From contig NC_087063.1 of NCBI RefSeq assembly GCF_963678635.1, positions 64,215,290-64,279,289 on the forward strand: a DNA stretch of 64,000 bases. The letters run 5' to 3'. The notes beneath the pieces are model-generated. The model did not search any database. It was not told the DNA's origin and saw only the letters and a list, made by a program, of their open reading frames with translations. A program made the position numbers and the translations under genes. The DNA is from Symsagittifera roscoffensis. Lineage: Eukaryota > Xenacoelomorpha > Acoela > Convolutidae. Of the stretch, positions 9,801 to 21,800 are shown one piece after another (within the stretch, counting starts at the first letter, position 1; each line of letters begins with the position of its first letter).

Positions 9801-12800
9801 TGGTTCTTTTAAAACAGCTATTGAACTTTTTATTAAGAACAAGTGTTTTGGCATTCGAATAATGATAAATTAACACATTTTGGCGCCGGTCATTGAAAAT
9901 GGGGATAAAATTCGTATTCGGGTGTGTTTTAGTTTGTTTTTTTTCTTCAAATTTTTGTTTTTCCGCGCTAAATCAAATACCGAAAAATTATCACCACAAT
10001 TGGTTGAGTGATACACCATATTAAAGCCCTTTTTTGTGATTCGAATATGTGGAAACTTTTTCTCAGTGTTGATAACATCGGTTTGGCTTTTTTTGGTTTA
10101 GTTTCGAGCTAATAATGTGAGCGCACAGGCTTACATTAGCTAATTTGTGCTAAAATTAGGCCGAGAAAAAAACTCACTGGAGTAAAAATAGCTTTTGCGC
10201 TAACTTGGGAACCAAAAACATCACTGTTCAAAAAAATGAAACAAGTTTTTTCGAAACAATTTTCTAGTCCTTTTTCTACAAAAACTGTATTCCAATTGGC
10301 TTTTTTACTATGAATGTCACAGAATCACAGAAACCGGTGATCTCTGTTTACTTCAGTTTTAGAGTGTTTTGGGAATCAAAAATTTCAAAATATTAAATTA
10401 TTTTTTGAAAAACACTGTGAAAAAAAAAATTAAACAATATATATATTTCTACATTATTTTTGTTGTTTATGTTATTGTTCGATAAAAAATGTTTTTAAAT
10501 CCAATTTCTTATCACACCATGCAAAACAAAACGACACTCATTTAAGAGAAAAAAAACTTTTTCTACACTATGGTTGAAACTTTCTGTGCTACTTGCACAA
10601 AAACCGGTTATCTCTGTTTACTTTAATTTTTCAAATTTAATTTGAGAAAAAAAATTTCAATAATTCACAAACTTCAAAAAACAATGTGAAAAAAATTTAA
10701 AAAATAGTTTCTTACAACTTTTCTATTGTTCTTTGTTTGTTTTTCTATCAAAACTGTTTTCCATTGGCCTAGTTTGCGATATATATCGAATATATTTAAG
10801 TTAAATTTTTATTTCAGATCTTTTTATCACAACATTCAACACTAATTTGAATTGCTTTTTTAAGACTAGGATCGGATCAATCTGTGCTACATTCACAGCA
10901 ACCGACTATCTTTGTTAATGATTCAAATTAACAGAAGAAAGATAGTTGTTCATACAACAGCACAATCAAAGCCTAGTTTTCTGAAAATTTCCATTCAAAT
11001 TCAAACCAAATTTTTTTTCGAATTTTCGTTGTTTTTTTATTCCACTTTACTACCTGCAAAGTTTGTTTTCTAATTTCTAATTTCTAATTTCCGTTACCTG
11101 TCATATTTTATAAATCGGGAAGACTGAAACATAGTAATATAACTTATCTGGGCAGCGAAGAAGCCGCTTCTTTGACGGAAGTGATATTTCAGGTTGTTCA
11201 ATTGTCGAACTGTAATTTAAACTGCAATAAATTTATACTATCTGGATGTGTGTTGCATTTAAATTCTTTAATTTACAACTTCAGGAAAAAAATGCAACGA
11301 GTTAGGAAAAGGTCTTTTTAATTCCAATGAATATTGCATATATCCACTGCTTAAAAATATACTATTAACATGGATAGCCGGTTGCAGTGCAAGTATCACA
11401 GAATCCACATTCCCGGAAATTTCCAGTTCGATAAATTACTTTACTACAAATATGTCGGATTATGGACGAGATGTTTATATGTTATTTATAAATCATGTTT
11501 GATAGAAAGAAGTTTTATGAAAATATATGCGATGGGGTTTTTTCAATTTTTTTTGGTTGCGTTAGAAAGTTTTTCTTTTTAAGAATTTGTCGTTTTCTCC
11601 AAAAAATTTTTAATCGAGTTTTAAAAAATTGGTAACAATATAAAGAACACCCATTACCGTGTGTCTGCGTACTCTTTTAACCTAACCTCACTATCGACAG
11701 GCTCCGAAAAACTCGTGGGAGAAGGGGGGGAATGTTGGATTTAAATTTGGAGTTTTTTATTGAGGTACTAATTTCAATCAGAAGTTGGGTTATCGGAAGC
11801 TCCTGCATCAGCGGTTTTATCCAATTTTTTCACACAAAAAATTATGGCCCTCGGAAAACTCACAAATCGTCCTTTCTTAACAGTTACCCACCCAAATTTG
11901 AGTTTTTATTTCAATCAAAACCAGGGGTGGATCTAGGATTTTCTCGAGGGGAGCGGATTTTCAAAAATTTTTCCCAAACTTTGACGACCTTTTTTTTTCT
12001 AGGTCGACCAAAGTGATTTTTCGAGCTCTCCCAAAGCAGTGTTTTGCCCCTATTTTGGCAAAATTTTCTGCGCCGCAGGCAAATTTTTGAAAAAACAGTC
12101 AAAAAAGCCGTTTTTGGGCACTTTTTGAAAAATTTTGACAAAAAAAAAAACGCGTTTTTTTGGCGCGCGCTCCCCCTCAAAATTAGTATATAATGGTGCC
12201 GAAAAAATTTAGGGTCGGTCGGCCAAAAATGGATTTCTTAAAAAGTACCAAAGGGGGACCATTTGGGTTGGCAGGGGTTCGAATCCCTGAGGGAGGGGCG
12301 TCCGCCCCCCCCCCCCCCGCCCCCTCCCTAAATCCGCCCCTGATCAAAACGAAGGGTAGTGTGTCCTCCCCTGTATAAGTGGCTATGCCCAAATCTTTTA
12401 ACCCGAAAAGTTATGACCCTTGAAAAAGTCAAACTTATGACTTTTAACCGAGTTTTAAAATGTTCTGGTTTATTTTCCAAAAAGACCTACCAAAAGACCC
12501 CCCCCCGCCCCCTCCCTAAATCCGCCCCTGATCAAAACGAAGGGTAGTGTGTCCTCCCCTGTATAAGTGGCTATGCCCAAATCTTTTAACCCGAAAAGTT
12601 ATGACCCTTGAAAAAGTCAAACTTATGACTTTTAACCGAGTTTTAAAATGTTCTGGTTTATTTTCCAAAAAGACCTACCAAATCTAAAATGTTTATTTCA
12701 ATAAAAAAAACGGATCGCGAAAAATTTTTCTGTATAAACGCCTACGCTCAAATTTTCTGCGCAAAAAAACTATGGTCCTCCGAATGTCATCGCGAAGACC

Positions 12801-15800
12801 ATCCTCCAAAATCGAAGACTTTGACTTGAATCAAAAAGACGGAATGTGAGAAGATCCTTTGCATTAGTGGCTACGCCCAAATTTTTTTACACAAAAGTTA
12901 TGGCGATCAGAAAAGTAATACTTTCCATTTTTGATCATTTTTCGAATTTTTATGCTTTTCCCAAAAACTATGAGTTTGATTTGAAATCAAAAAGACGGGT
13001 TGAGAAAAGCTCTTTTGTGTAAGCGACTATGCCCAAGTTTTTCTACGCGAACAATTATGATCCTCAAAAACTATGATTGCTAGACCGGTTTTCAAATTTT
13101 TTCACTTTTCTCAAAAAATACCCTACCAATTCCTAAATTTTGATTTAAATTGAAGAAACGGATTGTGAGAAGCTCCTCTGCATTATCAGATACGCCCATT
13201 TTTATCTTATTACATAAAAAGTTATGACACTCGGGAAAGTCAAATATGAAAAAAAAGTTAAGTTGGTAAGTCTTGAGCAATTGTAACGACAAAATAGAAT
13301 GTGAATCCAAAAAATATATCTATGAGATACGAAAAAACTTCAAGCAGAGCAACGCAACGCAACAAACAAACTAATACGCCATAATCTAAGCAGCATGAGT
13401 CGTTAAGTTTTTAACAGACACGTTTGCCAATCATGTTATATAAACAAAAGCTTGTTAAGTTCAGGAGCTTTAAGAACTGGAATTCAGGAGCTTAAAAAAT
13501 AGCTCTCAATAAATTCAGCTCAGGAAAAAAGTTAAATTGAAATCATAGAGATCGGTTCGAAATGATCGAGGATGTTTGGGAAGTTATTTAGGTCGTGTAG
13601 GTCGTGCAATACTTTCAACGAGTCTACATTTTTTTCATGCTCATTTAAAACCACTTTAAAGAATTTTTTTTAAATGTTGATTAAGCGAAAGATATTGATT
13701 TATTTGATATGAAACATGAATACGGTTGGTGTTTTATTGGATGCGTGACTGTTTGCAGGAACAGCATGCACGGGAGTCAGACGAACAGGAGGTTTCTGAC
13801 TTCAATTCTTCAGATGAGGGGGAAGAAGACGACAACCAACAAGAAAACGACGAACAAGAAGACGAAGAACAAGAAGACGAAGAACAAGAAGATGAAGAAC
13901 AAGAAGAAATTGTCGTCCCAGTGCCGCCGAACCAGACGGTATGCCAACAAATAACACAAATAAAACAAAATTTTACAGAAACAGCACGTTTCTAGTGTTT
14001 GTCAAAATCAGTGGTTTAATTTTAAAGATGGTTTTCGTTTTTTTTTTATTCAGCAAAAAGTTGTTCACACCCAAATGTTATTTTTTTGCTCTTAGAACTT
14101 TGATCTGCTTTTTAATTGTTCCAGATTTCCAACAAGCTGACGAAATATTTATGCTTGGGTGTTTCTTTAGTCAAAATTCAATTTTCTTAAGTAAGAATTT
14201 TTGATGATTTTTTTTCCAAGTGTCAGTGAAATTAGTGAGGACACTTATATGGGCGTGATGATTTGTTTTTTTTTTGGCAGGAAAAATCCTACAATTTGCT
14301 TAGGCTCAATTTTTTTCGCGGTTTGAAATTTGATTTCCTTTTAAGTTCAGAAAAGTATCGATAGTGTGAAGGTCACGAAAAAGTGATCAACTTTTGATTT
14401 CGAAAAGGGAATTCATTTATCAGAAAGAAAAATTTTAATCCAAATTTCTAACATTTAATTAAAGTTATGAAACAAATGTCAATCATAAATTTTCTTTAAA
14501 ATCAAAGTGCTCTAAGGCCATTATTTTAAATTCGAAAATTGATATTTTTTTGAGAAAAAAAAATCAATCAATTGACACTTTTCCAACTTTCTTATGCAAA
14601 TGTCTTCGAAGGATTCGTTTTACTCTAAATCAGAAAATTTTTAAGTATAAGTTTTTTTTAATTTAAATTTTGTCTTACTTGTTCTTAAATGTCTTCAATA
14701 AACCGTCTATTCGTATCGTAACTTGCTAAAAACTGGGTTACAAAATCAAAAATTTGCAAATCTCAACTTGAGTCCCGGTCTTTCAAATGGACCCAGTGCT
14801 GAAGGTGGATCCAGTGCTGAAGGTAGATCCAGTGCTGAAGGAGGATCCAGCGCTGAAGATGAAACTACTGCTGAAGATGGATCCGCACGGCCACTTTCGG
14901 GCCCACAAAGTAACATTGTAGCCACAACTACAACAAAAACTATGCATCAAGTGTCGGGAACTGGAGTAGAACCTCAACACACTGCCAATCCGATGAGCCA
15001 GCAAACTGCAAACCAACACGTTGCAAATCAACAGACTGCAAATCCACAAAACGCCTATCAACTACCTGCTGCACAAGCCTATCAATCGCCTTTCCAATCA
15101 TTATGTTATAAGCCCATTTAAAAATGTATAAACCCATTTAAAAATGTTTTATCTTTTATTAAGAGTCGCTGAACGTAGTGAAGACTCCGATAAAAATTTT
15201 TGATGATTATTAGTTGTATTTTTTTTTCAGGGAAGAACTAATAAAGTTTGTTCAAGCTCAAATCTACTTTTTGGCGGTTTGAATGTTGATTTGTTGATTT
15301 GTTAAAAAAGCCAAACTTCACTATCGAACAGCAAAAATGTAAAAGTCACAAAAACGTTATCGACTTTTAATTTCGAAATTGATAATTAATTTTCAGATTT
15401 CCCAGCGGATTAAACTTTTGGACTTTTTTTTTAAATTGGGTCATTTTTATCAAAAAAAATGCCAATCAAAAATTGATCTAAAAATTAAAACATCTTTAAG
15501 GACATCTATTTTTTTCTTTGAAATTCGAAAGTTAAATTTTCATTTGAAAAATGTTCGTTTTGAAAAACATGCAAAGTCAAAAACATTCATTTTTTGTCTA
15601 CTTGCGTTCATTGACTCTTTTCCAACTGTCTATTGGATTTGTTATATTTTTTCTCGGAAACTTGAAAGCTGAAAAATACTCATAAGTCATCATTGATATT
15701 TTCGATTTCTTTTTTTTTTAAAATTTTTCAAACGTTCTGTTGGCTATATTTTAATACGCTGAATTCGATTTTTTTGTTACTTTTTCAAATTCTCTGCCAG

Positions 15801-18800
15801 TTTTGTTCAGAGACTTCACTGTCAGATATTGCTGCTTAACCCTGATTCATTTATGATTTAGAATCCGTATTGTCCAATTGGGTGCTGTCCTTGCATTCAG
15901 CAGAATAACCAGAACAACTTTCCGAGAAATGACCAGCCGTCTGGCGGCAGTGCTCCTCAGTTTGAAGGATTCAATCCTGTTTGTTCTCCAAACGAGTGGG
16001 TAAATTCTCTCAACTTGAGTCCCGGTCTTTCAAATGGACCCAGTGCTGAAGGTGGACCCAGTGCTGAAGGTGGACCCAGTGCTGAAGGTGGACCCAGTGC
16101 TGAAGGTGGATTCAGTGCTGAAGGTGGATCCAGTGCTGAAGATGGATCCAGTGCTGAAGGTGGATCCAGCGCTGAAGATGAAACAACTGCTGAAGATGGA
16201 TCCGCATGGCCACTTTCGGGCCCACAAAGTAACTTTGTAGCCACAACTACAACAACAACTATGCATCAAGTGTCGGGAACTGGAGTAGAACCTCAACACA
16301 CTGCCAATCCGATGAGCCAGCAAACTGCAAACCAACACGTTGCAAATCAACAGACTGCAAATCCACAAAACGCCTATCAACTACCTGCTGCACAAGCCTA
16401 TCAATCTCCTTTCCAACCAGATCCAGTTACGCAACCGCCATCTGCGCAACAGGCAGCTCCTCAGACCGGTCAACCCAATGAGCAATCAGGGCCTTATGTT
16501 CCCATGGGAGGTGGACCTAGGGTGCAACCAGCTCGGCAAGCAGGACAACCAGATGCTCAGTGTGTTCAACCTGACTGTCCACCTGCATCTAACTGTCACC
16601 AGGATAGTGGCCAAGGTGGGATGCATGATGGAATCATGGCTGCACAGAGTCCTGACTCGAGAAATCCCGCCGATGAAGAAATTGTTTGGTCGAATGTAAC
16701 AGAACGTCCTACTGCGGTTGTATCAGCTCAATTGCTTAACGAAATACCGTCTGAACTTTCGGGCTACCAAAACAACCAGACGCCACCACAACTTTCGGGC
16801 TACCAAAATAACCAGACGCCACCACAACTTTCGGGCTACCAAAATAACCAGGCGCCACCACAACTTTCGGGCTACCTAAATAACCAGGTGCCACCACAAC
16901 TTTCGGGCTACCAAAATAACCAGGTGCCACCACAACTTTCGGGCTACCAAAATAACCAGGCGCCACCACAACTTTCGGGCTACCAAAATAACCAGACGCC
17001 ACCACAACTTTCGGGCTACCAAAATAACCAGGTGCCACCACAACTTTCGGGCTACCAAAATAACCAGGTGCCACCACAACTTTCGGGCTACCAAAATAAC
17101 CAGGCGCCACCACAACTTTCGGGCTACCAAAATAACCAGTCGCCACCACAACTTTCAGGCTATCAAAATAACCAGACGCCACCACAACTTTCGGGCTACC
17201 AAAATAACCAGTCGCCACCACAACTTTCAGGCTATCAAAATAACCAGACGCCACCACAACTTTCGGGCTACCAAAATAACATGGCACTTCAGGCATCGGG
17301 CTCACAGGTAAGAAATTGTTTGGCGTGTAGGTTCTTAATGATGTCACTAGCCAGCTATAAAGCTAGGTTGATATGGAATTTACGACACTTTTTATACTCC
17401 CTGATCGTGTACTCCCGCACTGGAGTTCCATGGAAAATAATCGATTATAATTGAAAATTGTTGTCTAAAATGTTGTCATCATAATCCATTATTGTTGTAA
17501 ATTTAGACAACGAAAACGATTTTATTATAATACAACCCGCCGCTTATACCTCTGCGTTATGGGTGTAAACGGGGGGGGGGGGGGGTGTAAGCGAGGACGA
17601 CTAGGCGGAATAGGGTGGAGGGTGGGTGCAAGCGTGGGGGAAGGAGAAAAAGGGAAAGAGGGACAACAAAGGGAGGTAAATTGGATTTATCATTTGCAAA
17701 ACTTGCAACATTTCTGCGTTACTCACGGCATATTCGCAATCTAAACCTACTCAACTTCAACCCCCCCCCCCCCTCACCTTGCCCCATTCCCCATTTGCCC
17801 AAACTCCCTCCCACCTCCCCCCCACTCCCCTACGTTTATCGCTACGCCCACCCCCATGTTTACTAAAGTTTAACCCCACCCAACCCCCACCCCCAAGTTA
17901 CAATTTACCCCCCCCCCCCGTTTGTTTACCATTGGTTACCCCGTTTGTTTACCCCTGAGGGTTACTCAGTGTGAAAAACACATAGTTACACCCATTCTCC
18001 CTTTTAACACACTCACATAAGTGTTTGTTCCAACCCCTCCGCCATTTTTTACCCCGCACACGTTCAATAAACCCCGCACACGGGGGGGGGGGGGGGAGGT
18101 TAAATTGAGATAGAGGGTAAACTGAGAAAGGATAAACTGGGTGGGGGAGGGGGCGGATGGTAAACTGACGAGGGCTAAATGGGGGGGGGGAGGGGGGACT
18201 GGAAAACGGGGTTGATAAAAGAGGCGATGGAGTTTACGTAGCATAGTAAAAGTACAAAAAACTTAAATAAATAAAATCTTAAGGAAAAAGTAAAAGTTTA
18301 TGAAACGTAATACCTAGCAATTGCACAAAACAGGAAATGAGATAACTTTGAAAAAAAAGGCAAAGTTCAGAATTTTTTCTCAAAGAATACATACATGATA
18401 AACGTTTATAATCTATAATAATGGATTTTTAATGGATTATAATCGACCATAATAGATTATAATGGATTGTCCTGATATATACATTACTGTGATTATAATC
18501 CATTTTTGATGGTTTATAATCTATTATTTTTGTAATTTCATAGATACTGACTATAAAATGACAATACAATCGATTTTTATCCACGGAACTCCAGTGCGTG
18601 CTAGAATTGATAAGCTTGGAAAATAGTAGAATTGGTTATGCAGTGGATTGTTTTTTAAAAAATTTACTGACATCGCTTTATTGTTCCGACTTTCGATACG
18701 AAAGTAACAGAATATTTGTGCTCGGGTGGGTTTTTTTTTTCTTCAGACAAATTTCGACTTTTTAACTAGCCATTTTTGACAGAATTTTTTATATCATTCG

Positions 18801-21800
18801 AAAGCCATTGTTGTCCTGAGCTCAAATTTGAAAAGATATTTCACCTGTGATCATTTTCCGTAAAGTTATGAGGGTTTAAAGATTGCCATTTTGGCCATTT
18901 TGACCAATTTGGGACAATTAACGCGCGATATAATTCGCGCTATTAATGTCTAAGCGGAGATTTAATCCGTCTTATAAATCGTTCCAAATTGGTTGAACGA
19001 AGCTCATTTGCCATAATTGATTTGTTACAAGGAACGAAATCTATCTTTTTGTACTTTATATGGTGTGTGGGGGATGATTTTCATAACAAATTTCAAATTT
19101 TAGAAAAAAAATTTTTTATTTTTTTTATTTCATGTATTTCTTTATGTTATTACTGCTGCTCCATAAACCGTAAAAGGCAGTCGGAACATTCAGGGCTTCG
19201 CCCTGATACGAGCAGTCTTGTTTTGTTTTGAATTTAAATGCAAACCGCGAAGTATGAGAAGTTATGACAGACCAATGAATATATAAACAGTTAACTATTG
19301 ATAATTAAATTGAAATATTCGGATTGGAAATGATTTTTAGGACACGATTGAGTTTATACTATATCACCAACTGGAAGAAGAGCTCGTATTTTCATCGATT
19401 TATACACAAATATGTTGGCGTGACGCTTTCCGTTCGTAATAATAATTAAATTATTGAATTATTTATAGTCAAATTTTGATTTTAGCACCTAACAGATGGA
19501 AGGGTCTCATCAATTCCAGAAGTTTCTCAGGTACTTTTTCAAAGATTATTGCAATGAAAGTTTTTTTGCGCTGTTGACAAAAAAAACAAGTGTTTAATGT
19601 AAATGAATGTATTTTTTAACTTCATCAGGTCGAGCTTTGACAGTGTTCAGACTTGAGGAGTATTTTTACAGTTCTCTTGCGTTTTTTATTTATCCGGGAA
19701 AAAATCTTGAAATTTATGCATAAGTCATATTTAAAGTCGTCATTTCATGGATTAAATTTAATTTGATTTTTCATTTTTTTAGTTTAATTCAAATTTATTT
19801 ATTAAAAGAAAGCAAATAACGCTCTCTAGTTATGAAAAGATGGCGCGAAAAAAGTGATCATAAAAAAAGATTCTTAAAATTCAAAGAACTTGAACGTGTT
19901 AATTTTTTTGTTCATAAATATCTCCATGCAATTCTCCTAATTTTATACATATTAGCTTGTCGCATTGGCTAAATGAGTGATTTAGCAAAAATCCAAAGTT
20001 TTTAAAAACAGAAAATGGAAGAAACATTGTAAAACGAAATTTACTCCTTAATGCAGTTGTTTCAAATGCGAGCCTACGACCTTACTGTTAATTTGTACGT
20101 CCATTGTTTTCTAACTCACCTTGAAATTAAAAGTGCTCAGTTGCTAGATTTGTTTTTATATGGGTCGAGAGGATTTTTTTTTGTTTTTTGTTTTCAGGAA
20201 AAACGCTTACAATTTGTTTTTCGCATTTTGACTTGTAATTGTTTTGAGCTCAATTCAAATTCACTTGTTAAAGGGATTGTAAATTACGCTATGTAACAGC
20301 AAAAGTCCAAATGGTGTGAAGAAAATTGAACAATATCTAGTTTTGAAGGTGATTTTTGATTATAGGTTTACGGTGGAATGAAAATTGATCTATTGATTTA
20401 GTTTTTTCAAATTGGCGATTTTATTAAAAAACTCAATCATAAATTGTTTGTGAAATCAAAAACTCAACCATAAAATGTTTGTGAAATTGTCTTTGGTTGT
20501 CAGTTAGCACGGAATCGTAAAGCTTCGATCAGGGTTAGATTAGGAGTCAGTGAACTTAGTGAAATTTCTTATTCAAATTGTGATGACTTTTTTTTCAGGA
20601 AATCCATTTTGTTCAGGCTCAAATTGATATTTCGCAGTTTGAGTGTTTTTTGAGTTCATTTCAGTTGTGTTTTTTAAAAAAAAAACCAGACGCCACTATA
20701 GAACAGCAAAACCGTAAAGCTAACAAAAAAATGTGATCAACTTCTAAATTCTGTTTGATTAAATTCTGTTTGATTATGAAAATGTATGGGATCGGGTTTT
20801 TTATTGTTTCTTTAGTAAAAAAAAGTTTTTAAAAAATTTTCACAAAACTAATGGACCTATTTCCATAAAAAACAATACCAATGAGATTTTCGCACGCTAC
20901 CTTGTCTCATTTTACCCTAACCCACTTTCTACTACCTTCGGAAAAGTGTGTGGGGTGAAATTTTCATCCCAAATTTTTTTTTATTTTTTCTCAAAAACTA
21001 CCATTTCAAATCTGAGATTTTGATTTCAATCAAAAGGCCGAGTTATTAGGATCTCCCTTGCATCAATGACTACGCTTAAATTTTAATACACAAAAAACTA
21101 AAAAGTTAAGGCCCTCAAAAAAGTCAGGTTTCAATTTTTTTGACCTTTTTTGAAATTTTTTGACTTTTCTCTGAAAATACACTACCAAATCTGAGGTTTT
21201 ATTATCAATGGGTAGAATGGGTTGCGCGAAAACATTAAGCACATATGATTAAGCCCAATTTTAAAAAAAATTGGCGCTCGGAAAAATCAAATTTATTGAT
21301 TTGTTGAAAGTTTTTTGAAACTTTACTTTTCTCAAAATCTACCCTCTCAAATATGAGATTTTGATTTCAATGGATGAAACGGTTATAAGAAGCTAACGTG
21401 AATGAACGGTGACGACCAGTTTTTTCTACACCAAAAAATGACCCTCAGAAAACTGAAGTTTTCGATTTTTTGACGTTTTCGTAAAACCTTTTGGTTTGTC
21501 TCGGAAACTACCCTTCCAACTCTGAGATTTTGGGTTGAATCAAAGAAAAAAAAGTTGAAAATATCCCCCGTGTAAACGCTCCTGATTTCCGACAAAAAGT
21601 TATGGCCTTCAGAGAAAACAATTTTTAATTTTCTTATCCCTTTTGGAAATTTTTTGACTTTTCTCTAAAACGAAGATCTGATATGAAGAATATAATCAGG
21701 GCAACAAATTGTGGAAAGGCTCCGTAAATAAAATTACTTAAAATTGAACATAAAATTATGTCTCTGGAAAAAATCCAAAATCACCAAAAATTTCTCTCAA

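Larger units (their letters stand above)
11700..13260. repeat. Diverged satellite array, monomer about 125-190 bp
   Basis: The marker 'GGCTAnGCCCAAATTTTTT' recurs at about 12381, 12570, 12743, 12868, 13027 and 13191, each in the same context (TTATGACCCTC, TCAAAAACTACC, GAnATTTTGATTTnAATC). A further monomer left of 11922 shows that the hAT MITE inserted into the array. Monomers are quite diverged, so the array is old. Confidence 0.7.

Noticed and set aside
11140-11200. Protein-like stretch ITYLGSEEAASLTEVIFQ ending at TTTCAG|GTTG
   Set aside because: All possible acceptors give phase 2, while the neighbouring gene 1 exons need phase 0.
16736-17347. Long antisense ORFs over the SGYQNNQ array
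   Set aside because: Shadows of a 36-bp repeat with no stop in several frames; no splice context, and the sense exon has matching phases.
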